Source: Ignavibacteria bacterium (lineage in GTDB: Bacteria; Bacteroidota; Ignavibacteria; Tepidaquicellales; OLB5). Taken from it: DNA of 54,403 nt. How positions within the stretch are numbered: the first letter of the stretch is position 1; the number at the start of each line of letters is the position of its first letter. The notes beneath the pieces are model-generated. The model saw only the letters and a list, made by a program, of their open reading frames with translations. It was not told the DNA's origin and ran no database searches. Both the position numbers and the translations under genes were made by a program. Below, one piece after another: positions 1 through 7,527 of the stretch. The stretch spans positions 1-54,403 of the forward strand of contig JAIOIK010000130.1 in the NCBI GenBank assembly GCA_019912545.1. The letters run 5' to 3'.

Positions 1-137
1 GCTCCAGATCAGCATTTGATAACTTTACTGACGGTAAAGATTCCCCCTATTCAGTTGGATTTACAGTATCTGTATCAGATAACATAGCGGGACATAAAAT
101 AACCGGACAGAACTCATTCACGTTTGGTGAATGGTAA
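1..137 (+). CDS. C-terminal end of an unidentified protein (cut by window edge)
   Basis: An open frame runs from the left edge (codons in phase from base 3) to TAA at 135-137 and gives 44 residues. The tail alternates polar and hydrophobic residues (for example SVGFTVSVSD) and ends in the aromatic stretch FTFGEW. That pattern suits the last strands of a beta-rich secreted or outer-membrane protein. Too little is present to name a family. The next gene follows closely on the same strand. Confidence 0.5.
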   Translation, partial: SRSAFDNFTDGKDSPYSVGFTVSVSDNIAGHKITGQNSFTFGEW

Positions 138-187
138 GATATATGATAAGGAAAGAATTTAATACTATAAATCAAATCACCACAAAA

Positions 188-1456
188 ATGAAAAACAGAA
201 CCAACTTCAGTTTGTTAGTGTTGTTTGCGATCATACTTTGTTCGTTAATGATACAGTCAAAACAGACTTTCTCTCAACAGGAGGATCCCAATAATCCCAG
301 GACCTGGAAGTATTTCAGGATACTTGCTCGTTCAGAAGATGACAGTATCTTCATAGTTGCACAGGATGATATGGCTATTGATCCTAAAATGGAAAGTTAT
401 ACTCTTGTAGTGAATATATCGGATCCAAACGAACAGAACCAGTTTGTGGTTTTAGGCGATGAATCAGATCCTTCCGCAATGAGATTTGGCTGGTCACAGT
501 TGTCAAAGAGGGTTCAGGATGGGCTTATAAACTGGGCAAATACAAACAAAGAGAACCTGAACCAAAAGAAGCTGGATTATGCATCCGTATTCTTAGATGT
601 TATCCGACAGATCAAGATTAAGGAATTTGTTGCTCCGCCGAAAAGAGAAAGAGTGATCAGGAATACAACGGCTTATATCAATCCGTACTTCACGGTATTC
701 GGATGGGAGCCGCTTGGAATACCAATAAAAAGGTCAATCGGTTTCACTTTCGGAATGGGTAATAAATATTCAGGACCATTTGAGAGCGATGAAATGTCAG
801 CTGGATTTAACATGCTGGGTGTAAACATATCTTATGTAACAAGAATTAGAGAGCTTAACACACATGATCTCGGTTCTGATAGCGTTGAAAACAAACCGTG
901 GAAGCAGTATAACGCAATATTCATGCCTCCAAGAGGTATCAAGTTAACTTATACAGTTCCTCTTGGTAACTTCCTTGAAGTTGGAGTTTACAGCGAAATT
1001 AAAGAAACAGGCGTAACTCCGGGAGGTGGTCCGCCGTTATACACCTTCGTTAACCAGAAGGACTCAACAATTATGCCTAACAATATAGTAACGGGCTCAA
1101 ACTTGATCGCTGAATTCCGCTATCCTTTTAGAATGTTTGGGTCTACTAGAACTCAGTTCTATGCGGCTTACTACATGAATGAAATGAATATCGGTTTGTT
1201 TACCCGTGAATCAAGACTGGTAGGATCGGTATTTGATTTCAGGATTAACGCTACATTAAAAAAGATCAGGAACTTCCAGCTGCTTGTTGAGATCATGGTA
1301 TCAAATATAGCTGAAGGATTTGCTCTTAACTCATTCGCAATCGGTCCTTCGATCAGGCTATCGAAACTTGATAACGGAAGATTCGGATTGCTTTCAGCAT
1401 TTGTGAATTTCCGCTTCAAGCTTGGTGACTTCTTTGACGAAAGAGAAAAGAAATAA
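188..1456 (+). CDS. probable outer-membrane beta-barrel protein, unknown function
   Basis: The 422-residue protein starts at ATG 188 (MKNRTNFSLLVLFAII), which puts a clean signal peptide at the N-terminus. The frame is open back to ATG 131, but that start overlaps the previous gene and would bury the signal. The mature N-terminal third is soluble-looking and carries a long charged segment around residues 110-150. From about residue 170 to the end it consists of short amphipathic strands rich in Gly, Phe and Tyr separated by polar turns, as in an outer-membrane barrel. I recognise no named family. A strong hairpin follows the stop, so the gene probably ends its transcript. Confidence 0.6.
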   Translation: MKNRTNFSLLVLFAIILCSLMIQSKQTFSQQEDPNNPRTWKYFRILARSEDDSIFIVAQDDMAIDPKMESYTLVVNISDPNEQNQFVVLGDESDPSAMRFGWSQLSKRVQDGLINWANTNKENLNQKKLDYASVFLDVIRQIKIKEFVAPPKRERVIRNTTAYINPYFTVFGWEPLGIPIKRSIGFTFGMGNKYSGPFESDEMSAGFNMLGVNISYVTRIRELNTHDLGSDSVENKPWKQYNAIFMPPRGIKLTYTVPLGNFLEVGVYSEIKETGVTPGGGPPLYTFVNQKDSTIMPNNIVTGSNLIAEFRYPFRMFGSTRTQFYAAYYMNEMNIGLFTRESRLVGSVFDFRINATLKKIRNFQLLVEIMVSNIAEGFALNSFAIGPSIRLSKLDNGRFGLLSAFVNFRFKLGDFFDEREKK

Positions 1457-1496
1457 TCATTAATGCAGACCGAATCTAAACAATGATGAATAACTT

Positions 1497-1537
1497 TAAA
1501 ACATTCTGATATTGACCTTCAATAGCAGAATGTTTTA
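1497..1537 (+). terminator. hairpin terminator after the barrel protein gene
   Basis: A perfect 12-bp inverted repeat (TAAAACATTCTG at 1497-1508, its complement at 1526-1537) encloses a 17-base loop. The right arm ends in TTTTA, so it can act as a terminator on the plus strand, although the U-tract is short. The only ATG between the barrel gene stop and the following kinase H-box that opens toward the kinase (1530) lies inside this stem. Confidence 0.6.
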
Positions 1538-1542
1538 TCTAA

Positions 1543-2310
1543 AAACGCAGGAGCTACCGGATCAAGGAAACAGATAATAATTGTGAGACAGTATCTGCAA
1601 TATCTGAAAACAGCAAAACGAATAATCAAACAGATTTAGATGAACTGACATATATCATATCACATGATCTTCAGGAACCGCTAAGGATGATTACAAGTTA
1701 TGTGCAGCTTTTGCAGAAAAGATATGGTGATAAGCTTGATGACAATGCCCGGGAGTATATAAGTTTTGCAGTAGATGGCTCCAATAGGCTTAAAAAGATG
1801 ATGGACGATCTTTTAACATATTCCAGGATAGGAAGACCAGATATCAATCCTGAACAGATTAACCCAGCAGAACTGATTGAGAAGGTTAAGAAAGTAATTG
1901 ATTCAAATTACCCGGCAGGAAATCATAAAATAAACTGCCGCTTTCCAGAAAATATGAACATTCATGCAGATAAGAAACTTATCCTCAAGTTGTTTCATAA
2001 CATACTTGATAATGCCTTGAAATTTAACAACAGCAAAGAACAGATAATAGAAATTGCAGCAGATGAAAATGAAAAGGAATGGATCTTTTCGGTCAAGGAT
2101 AACGGTATGGGAATTGAAAGGGAGTATCACGGCAAGGTATTTGGAATATTTCAGAAGCTGCATAATCACTCAGAGTATCCCGGCTCAGGAATTGGGCTGG
2201 CAATTTGTGAAAAAATTGTAAGCAGGCACAACGGAAAGATTTGGATAGATTCCGATGCAGGCAGAGGTGCAACGTTTCATGTTTCGATTAATAAAGTAAA
2301 ACACAGTTAA
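1543..2310 (+). CDS. sensor-less histidine kinase (HisKA + HATPase_c), start uncertain
   Basis: The product is a histidine kinase transmitter. The H-box reads YIISHDLQEPLRMI with the phospho-acceptor His codon at 1663-1665. It is followed by an N-box (HNILDNALKFN), a G1 box (DNGMGI) and a G2 box (GSGIGLAI). The first ATG in frame (1687) lies downstream of the catalytic His, so starting there would remove it. The frame is open back to 1543, but no ATG, GTG or TTG lies in that stretch, only CTG 1645 and ATC/ATA codons. Either a rare start is used, or a frameshift has separated the true N-terminus. No PAS, GAF or membrane sensor is visible, so it probably pairs with another signal input. The next kinase gene begins 9 bases after the stop. 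Confidence 0.75.
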   Translation, partial: KRRSYRIKETDNNCETVSAISENSKTNNQTDLDELTYIISHDLQEPLRMITSYVQLLQKRYGDKLDDNAREYISFAVDGSNRLKKMMDDLLTYSRIGRPDINPEQINPAELIEKVKKVIDSNYPAGNHKINCRFPENMNIHADKKLILKLFHNILDNALKFNNSKEQIIEIAADENEKEWIFSVKDNGMGIEREYHGKVFGIFQKLHNHSEYPGSGIGLAICEKIVSRHNGKIWIDSDAGRGATFHVSINKVKHS

Positions 2311-2319
2311 GAGTATATT

Positions 2320-3402
2320 TTGATAAAGATCTTACTTATAGAAGATAATCCGGGAGATGCCAGACTAATACAGGAATACCTCTCTGACCTGAAAAATGTT
2401 GATTATTCGCTGGAAATTGCGGACAGACTTAAAAAAGGTATCGAAATACTTGAAGATGAATTCATTGATGTTGTTCTCCTCGATCTGAAATTACCTGATA
2501 GTGAAGGTTTAAACGGAGTAGAACAGATATTCTCTATTGCTCCATCAATTCCGGTTATCGTATTGACAGGTTTGAATGATGAAACTACTGCGATCAATGC
2601 TGTTAAATTGGGAGCGCAGGACTACCTGGTCAAGGACAAAGTTGATAGCGACCTGCTTGTACGCTCAATAAAATATGCAATAGAAAGAAAGCGCGCTGAA
2701 GAAGATCATCAGAAACTTCTTGAACAGAGGATAAGATCACTTTCTATAATAGAAGCACAGGAAAACGAAAGAAGAAGAATATCCCGTGAACTCCATGACG
2801 GCCTTGGACAGCTGCTAAGCGCTGCAAAGCTCAATTTTGGAATGATTGATTTCGTCAATGCCTCAAACAAAGAAAAGACTACTGATATTGTAAAGCAGGT
2901 TGATTCTATAATCAGCAAAGCAATTGTTGAAGCCAGGAGAATTGCACACGATTTGAGACCAACAACACTGGACGATTTCGGGTTAATACCCGCTTTAAGG
3001 ATTCTCTGCCAGGAATTTTCAAAAATTACAGGTATAAAAGTTAAATTCCAGGTCTCCCCTTCACTCGAAAGAATTGACCCCAAAGTTGAAATCGCCATTT
3101 ACCGGATAATACAGGAGTCTTTCAACAACATTAGCAAGTACGCAGAAGCAACAGAAGTTTACCTTGATCTTTACAGGAAAGAATCACAGGTTTTTGTAAG
3201 GGTAAAAGATAACGGCAAAGGATTTGATACTGAAAATATTACAAGAAGCAAACAGGCAGGCGGCGGGTTCGGATTGCTTAATATGAAAGAAAGAGCAGAA
3301 CTTATCGGTGGGAAAGTTGAGATAATCTCAAGTCCCGGACAAGGCACTGAACTACTTTTAGAAATAAACTTAGATTTTTTTAGTAACAATAACAATCATT
3401 AA
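2320..3402 (+). CDS. hybrid receiver-histidine kinase (REC + HisKA_3 + HATPase_c)
   Basis: This 360-residue cytoplasmic protein starts at TTG 2320. An N-terminal receiver domain (residues 1-125) has acidic residues near the start (IEDN), phospho-acceptor Asp55 (VVLLDLKLPD) and Lys105. A NarX/DesK-type dimerisation domain follows, with His159 in RRRISRELHDGLGQ. The C-terminal ATPase domain carries DNGKGFD and GFGLLNMKERAELIGG. HisKA_3 kinases usually phosphorylate LuxR-type regulators, and one is encoded 13 bases downstream. The receiver in front suggests that the upstream sensor-less kinase feeds it phosphate. The family assignment is firm; the relay order is inferred. Confidence 0.9.
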   Translation: MIKILLIEDNPGDARLIQEYLSDLKNVDYSLEIADRLKKGIEILEDEFIDVVLLDLKLPDSEGLNGVEQIFSIAPSIPVIVLTGLNDETTAINAVKLGAQDYLVKDKVDSDLLVRSIKYAIERKRAEEDHQKLLEQRIRSLSIIEAQENERRRISRELHDGLGQLLSAAKLNFGMIDFVNASNKEKTTDIVKQVDSIISKAIVEARRIAHDLRPTTLDDFGLIPALRILCQEFSKITGIKVKFQVSPSLERIDPKVEIAIYRIIQESFNNISKYAEATEVYLDLYRKESQVFVRVKDNGKGFDTENITRSKQAGGGFGLLNMKERAELIGGKVEIISSPGQGTELLLEINLDFFSNNNNH

Positions 3403-3415
3403 CTAATTCATTGTT

Positions 3416-4078
3416 ATGAAAACCACCAAAATTTTAATAGTTGACGACCACGAAGTTGTAAGAGACGGTTTGAGAAATATACTTACCAGTCTGGATAATA
3501 TTTCAATTGCCGGCGAAGCCGGTAACGGAGAAGATGCTGTAAAGATGTATTCCACACTTAAACCGGACCTGGTTATAATGGATATCTCTATGCCGGGTAT
3601 GAACGGGATCGAAGCCACAAGGGTAATCAAGGAAAAAGACCCTGATGCAAGGATACTTATCTTAACCATGCATGATAACCAGGAATATCTAAACCAGATC
3701 ATTAGATCGGGTGCCAAAGGATTTATTCTGAAGAATACTGATAAAGAAGAACTATTGGAAGCAGTAAAGACTGTTTCCGGAGGCGAAAACTTTTTCAGTA
3801 AGGATATTTCCAAACTGATAATTGATAATTATATAAGGACAGCAAAAGAAACCGAGAAGAACGATGGGTACAAAGAAGTACCTCTGACCAAAAGAGAGAT
3901 CGAGATTCTGAAGCTCATTGCTTCAGGATATTCAAACCAGGAAATAGCAAACATTCTGTACATTAGTTACAATACCGTAGATACTCACAGGAAAAATATC
4001 ATGCATAAGCTATCGATAAAGAATACAGCCGGCCTGGTGCGTTATGCAATTGAAAAAGGGTTGATCTCATTAAATTAA
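3416..4078 (+). CDS. NarL/FixJ-family response regulator (REC + LuxR HTH)
   Basis: This 220-residue transcription factor has a receiver at residues 4-120, with the acidic pair Asp10-Asp11, Asp56 (LVIMDISMPGMNG) and a Lys in FILKNT. A LuxR-type helix-turn-helix lies at about residues 150-215 (PLTKREIEILKLIASGYSN and TVDTHRKNIMHKL). It is the natural partner of the HisKA_3 kinase just upstream and is the only member of the cassette with a DNA-binding output. Its targets cannot be read from the sequence. Confidence 0.93.
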   Translation: MKTTKILIVDDHEVVRDGLRNILTSLDNISIAGEAGNGEDAVKMYSTLKPDLVIMDISMPGMNGIEATRVIKEKDPDARILILTMHDNQEYLNQIIRSGAKGFILKNTDKEELLEAVKTVSGGENFFSKDISKLIIDNYIRTAKETEKNDGYKEVPLTKREIEILKLIASGYSNQEIANILYISYNTVDTHRKNIMHKLSIKNTAGLVRYAIEKGLISLN

Positions 4079-4117
4079 ATAGTAAAATAAACATTTATAC
4101 AGAAAGGGTCATATATT

Positions 4118-4525
4118 ATGAACGCTCAAGTACCGATTGTCAGAGTTCTGATCGCGGACAATAATCCTGATTTCCTGAGTGCTTTAGCACAGTATGTTCG
4201 CTCTATTCCGGGCGTAGAACTGGTGGGTGAAGCCATAGACGGAGAAGACGCAATTAAAAAAGCTGAAGCAACTTATCCAGATCTTATTATACTGGATATA
4301 ATTATGCCGAAAAAATCTGGTATTGAGGCCCTGAGCGCAATAAAAGATAAATTTCCGGATATTACTGTTGTAATGATCTCAATTAACGAAGGACAGTCAT
4401 ACAGAAAACTTGCAGAAGTTTACAGGGTGGATAAATATATTGGCAAAAATTCCGACGATATCCATAAAGAGCTTCTGGAAATAATTCAATTAACCCAGCA
4501 GAAACTTGCAGCAAGAGGCAATTAA
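4118..4525 (+). CDS. stand-alone receiver protein (single-domain response regulator)
   Basis: The 135-residue protein consists of one receiver domain with phospho-acceptor Asp60 (DLIILDIIMPKKSG) and a late Lys (YIGKN). The first acidic site reads ADNN, so the second residue of the usual Asp-Asp pair is Asn. That may weaken Mg2+ binding. The spacing and the phrase VELVGEAIDGEDAIKKA resemble a NarL-family receiver that has lost its LuxR domain. Such proteins act as phosphate shuttles or sinks, or by binding partners. An AGAAAGGG stretch precedes the ATG. Confidence 0.88.
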   Translation: MNAQVPIVRVLIADNNPDFLSALAQYVRSIPGVELVGEAIDGEDAIKKAEATYPDLIILDIIMPKKSGIEALSAIKDKFPDITVVMISINEGQSYRKLAEVYRVDKYIGKNSDDIHKELLEIIQLTQQKLAARGN

Positions 4526-4557
4526 TTTAACAATTTAAATGGTGTTACTTAGCTGAT

Positions 4558-4944
4558 ATGAACAATAAAACAATTAAAATACTGCTTTGTGACGATAACG
4601 ATAATTTCAGGCAGCTCCTTACGCAATATATTGAGTCAATGCCGGATGTAGAAGTTGTTGGTGAAGCCTTCGATGGAGTAGATGTAATTGATAAGACCGA
4701 AAGTTTGGATCCAGATCTTGTTTTAATGGATCTCAGCATGCCAAATCAGTCAGGACTGGATGCAACAAAGACCATTAAAGAGAAATGGCCTACTAAGGCT
4801 GTTATAATTTTGACTCTATATGAAGACAGCGTTTACAAAGAACTTGCAGATGAATTTAATGCAGATGGATTCATTGCTAAAAGCTCAATAAAAGACCAGT
4901 TACCTGGTGTGATCGAACAAATGGTAAAAAACTCTGTAAACTGA
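4558..4944 (+). CDS. stand-alone receiver protein, paralog of the preceding gene
   Basis: This 128-residue receiver-only protein has an intact acidic pair (Asp12-Asp13), phospho-acceptor Asp58 (DLVLMDLSMPNQSG) and the conserved Lys in FIAKSS. It aligns along its whole length with the gene 32 bases upstream (VEVVGEAFDG against VELVGEAIDG), so the two look like a tandem duplication. No output domain is present. It is the last gene of the two-component cassette and is followed at once by a terminator. Confidence 0.88.
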   Translation: MNNKTIKILLCDDNDNFRQLLTQYIESMPDVEVVGEAFDGVDVIDKTESLDPDLVLMDLSMPNQSGLDATKTIKEKWPTKAVIILTLYEDSVYKELADEFNADGFIAKSSIKDQLPGVIEQMVKNSVN

Positions 4945-4968
4945 TGAAAAGATATTTTTCTATACAAG

Positions 4969-5006
4969 CCGATTTCTATGGATAAATAGGAATCGGTTTT
5001 TTATTT
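4969..5006 (+). terminator. rho-independent terminator of the two-component cassette
   Basis: The arms CCGATTTCTAT (4969-4979) and ATAGGAATCGG (4986-4996) pair over 11 bp with one G-U pair. A run of six T and an AT-rich tail follow directly. Confidence 0.85.
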
Positions 5007-5042
5007 TGCAATAAGGCAATTCTAAATTAAAGGAGAAATCAA

Positions 5043-5414
5043 ATGAAACAATACAAGCACTATCAAACGGATTTTGGAGCACCACCACCTCCCCCTCCGC
5101 CAAGTATGTCAACTCCGCCACCACCTCCTCCGGCAGGAAATATGGGCGCTGGCGGAAGCGCAAGTACGAATGCAATAATTGCACTTGTAGCGGGTATCTT
5201 GTCTTATATATTCTGTCCTTTTATTCTTGGAATTGTTGCCTGGATAATGGGTAAAGGAGAGCTTGGCAAAATAGACCGCGGAGAATCTTCCGAAGCCGGC
5301 AGGACACTTGCAAAGATCGGTATGTGGCTTGGAATTGTAAATGTTATTCTGTCAGTTTTGTTCGGGCTCGTTTACGTTCTCATAATAGTTTTAGCAATTG
5401 CTACCAGCAATTAA
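5043..5414 (+). CDS. DUF4190-type small membrane protein with polyproline N-terminus
   Basis: This 123-residue protein begins with a cytoplasmic tail holding two runs of seven and six prolines (residues about 14-30) and a Gly/Ala linker. Two hydrophobic segments follow at about 42-68 and 90-118, separated by a loop with GKGELGKIDRGESSEAGRTLAKIG. That loop and helix arrangement is typical of DUF4190 proteins, whose function is unknown. A good ribosome site (AAAGGAGA) precedes ATG 5043. Terminators lie on both sides, so it is probably transcribed alone. The proline runs would stall ribosomes and likely need EF-P. Confidence 0.78.
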   Translation: MKQYKHYQTDFGAPPPPPPPSMSTPPPPPPAGNMGAGGSASTNAIIALVAGILSYIFCPFILGIVAWIMGKGELGKIDRGESSEAGRTLAKIGMWLGIVNVILSVLFGLVYVLIIVLAIATSN

Positions 5415-5433
5415 ACAATTGATTTCGAATCCT

Positions 5434-5462
5434 AAAGGCAGCCGAAAGGCTGCCTTTTATAT
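5434..5462 (+). terminator. rho-independent terminator after the DUF4190 gene
   Basis: AAAGGCAGCC (5434-5443) and GGCTGCCTTT (5448-5457) form a perfect 10-bp stem closed by a GAAA tetraloop, followed by TTTTATATTT. Confidence 0.92.
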
Positions 5463-5476
5463 TTAATTTTGTTCAA

Positions 5477-5917
5477 ATGATAATAAAGATAAAAAAAATC
5501 GATGAGAACTTAAGTAATCCCCTGCCTGCATATGCGACCGAACATGCATCAGGAATGGATGTGACATCAGCATCAATTGGAGACATAGTAATTGCACCTA
5601 TGACAACTGTGCTGATCCCGACAAATCTCATCCTCGAAGTGCCAATTGGATATGAGGCGCAAATAAGGCCGCGAAGCGGTCTTGCATTAAAACATAACGT
5701 TGGGATCATCAACTCACCCGGCACTATTGATGCTGATTACAGGGGTGAGCTGAAAATACTGCTCAGTAATTTTGGAAAAGAGAATTTTTCGGTTAAGTTT
5801 GGTGAAAGGATCGCGCAAATGGTGATCTGTAAAGTGGAACATGTTAACCTTGAAGTTTCAGGTGAACTCACTGGTACAGCCCGTGATTCAGGCGGATTTG
5901 GGCATACAGGAAAATAG
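5477..5917 (+). CDS. dut: dUTP diphosphatase (deoxyuridine 5'-triphosphate nucleotidohydrolase)
   Basis: The enzyme hydrolyses dUTP to dUMP and pyrophosphate, supplying dUMP for dTMP synthesis and keeping uracil out of DNA. At 146 residues it has normal trimeric dUTPase length, and all five motifs can be seen: ASGMDVTSA (24-32), RPRSGLA (64-70), GTIDADYRGEL (83-93, uracil pocket), FGERIAQMVI (108-117) and the C-terminal P-loop-like RDSGGFGHTGK (136-146). Motif 5 normally starts RGxGGFG; here Gly2 is Asp. The gene starts just after the DUF4190 terminator and has no clear ribosome site. Confidence 0.93.
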   Translation: MIIKIKKIDENLSNPLPAYATEHASGMDVTSASIGDIVIAPMTTVLIPTNLILEVPIGYEAQIRPRSGLALKHNVGIINSPGTIDADYRGELKILLSNFGKENFSVKFGERIAQMVICKVEHVNLEVSGELTGTARDSGGFGHTGK

Positions 5918-6025
5918 GATTAATTATCTATGTATGCGCAATTAGAAGATTAGGGCTCTATGTATATGACACTCAGAGAAATTTTAAAAATGAGAGTATC
6001 TCATGCTTTGTTAGATATCTTTATT

Positions 6026-6076
6026 GTGACGTCAGGTATTTACCTGACGTGCCTCAGATGAATATCTGAGGCCACG
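6026..6076. repeat. double-hairpin intergenic repeat, copy 1
   Basis: Two adjacent palindromes are seen: ACGTCAGGTA/TACCTGACGT (6029-6050, 2-base loop) and GCCTCAGAT/ATCTGAGGC (6051-6072, GAAT loop). In reverse orientation the unit matches 20750-20799 nearly base for base. It sits in the 387-base gap between dut and the AI-2E gene. I see nothing else supportable in the rest of that gap, which is AT-rich and has no open frame of note. Confidence 0.8.
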
Positions 6077-6304
6077 ACAAAAACATTTTTACAATCTAAT
6101 GCAATATTGAAACATTTTCATAACTAATTGATATTTGAGATAACTGATTCAGCAACTACTTATTTTAGTGTAGTGTACTATGAATATGGGTTCACAATAA
6201 ATTTTTGTAAAGCATTTTATGTAAAATTTCTTTAATTTTGAAAAATTGCAGCGATGTTAAATGTTTATTATATAAAGATTTAATCCCGATTATTAACGCA
6301 AATT

Positions 6305-7516
6305 TTGACTGACCAAAAAGAAAATTCCATAAGGATATACGAAGTAGTAATCTCAGTGACAGCGCTGGTGTTATTTGGCGTACTCTTCACGGTCACCCAG
6401 TTGTTTCAGAGTCCGTTTGTAGTTTTTGGAGTTATCCTGTTTGTACTGATTCCATTCAGGAAAAGCAAGTTAGTTAAAATAATTATTTCTCTTTCATCTA
6501 TAATTTTCGCACTTTGGTTCATCCACTCGATATCAAACTTGCTCGCTCCGTTTGTAATTGCGCTGATTATTGCCTACACCCTCAATCCGGTTGTAGAGTT
6601 TTTGTCACAAAAAAAGATTTCCAGAACACTGGCAAGCGCTCTAATTCTGGTTATATTCCTTTTGATCGCGGCTACAGCTATAATACTGCTTGCTCCGCCT
6701 ATTGCATTCCAGTTTTCAGAACTGATAAAATCACTCCCACAGGCTGTTAAAGACCTCCAGTCATGGGTTGATAGCATTCTTATTCCTAAGCTGGCAGCAC
6801 TTGGCATTCCGACGGCAGATATACAGAACAAAGTTTCGCAGGAAATGCCGGCTAAGCTTGAAGGAATGATAAACGGGCTCTTAAGCGGACTCTCAGGTAT
6901 CTTTGCCGGCCTTTCAGTTATTCTCACACAGATCGTCAACCTCATATTAATACCCTTTTTGTCATTCTATATCATGAAAGATTTCGACAATCTGAAATCT
7001 CTTGTTAAAGAACTTTTCCCGATTTCGATACGAAAGAAAGTAGTTGAACAGTATAGAAAAATTGACGGTATGCTCGGAAGTTTTATCAGAGGGCAGTTAA
7101 CTGTATCTTTAATACACGGAATCATTGTTTACGCATTTCTTAGCATTCTTGGAGTTAAGTATGCGGTTTTCCTTGGTGCAATTGGTGTAATTCTGAATAT
7201 CATTCCCTATGTAGGGCTGCTTGTAGAAATAACTCTTGCAGTTATTGTATCTCTGTTCAGCGGTGATCCGGGTTTGCAGGTGCCATCGGTCATTATCATA
7301 TACCTTCTGCTGAACCTTCTGGAAACCTCAGTGATCATCCCAAAAATAGTTGGCGATAGAATAGGGCTTCATCCTGCAATTTTGATACTTTCTCTTTTTG
7401 TTTTCTCGTATTTCTTCGGATTTGTCGGAATGCTTATCGCACTGCCTGCAATGTCTATCATAATAATGTTCTTCAAAGAGTGGCTTTCAGCCAGGGCGGC
7501 GAAGGAAGCAAAGTAG
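6305..7516 (+). CDS. AI-2E family transporter-like inner-membrane protein
   Basis: This 403-residue polytopic membrane protein starts at TTG 6305. It has two N-terminal hairpins of hydrophobic segments, a central amphipathic region (about 140-215) and four or five C-terminal helices. The late segment FLGAIGVILNIIPYVGLLVE followed by VIIPKIVGDRIGLHPAILIL is the hallmark of the AI-2E/PerM (UPF0118) family. Members have been linked to autoinducer-2 or ion efflux, but substrates are mostly unproven. It stands alone and meets the next gene tail to tail 11 bases after its stop. Confidence 0.87.
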   Translation: MTDQKENSIRIYEVVISVTALVLFGVLFTVTQLFQSPFVVFGVILFVLIPFRKSKLVKIIISLSSIIFALWFIHSISNLLAPFVIALIIAYTLNPVVEFLSQKKISRTLASALILVIFLLIAATAIILLAPPIAFQFSELIKSLPQAVKDLQSWVDSILIPKLAALGIPTADIQNKVSQEMPAKLEGMINGLLSGLSGIFAGLSVILTQIVNLILIPFLSFYIMKDFDNLKSLVKELFPISIRKKVVEQYRKIDGMLGSFIRGQLTVSLIHGIIVYAFLSILGVKYAVFLGAIGVILNIIPYVGLLVEITLAVIVSLFSGDPGLQVPSVIIIYLLLNLLETSVIIPKIVGDRIGLHPAILILSLFVFSYFFGFVGMLIALPAMSIIIMFFKEWLSARAAKEAK

Positions 7517-7527
7517 GTTAAACTTTT

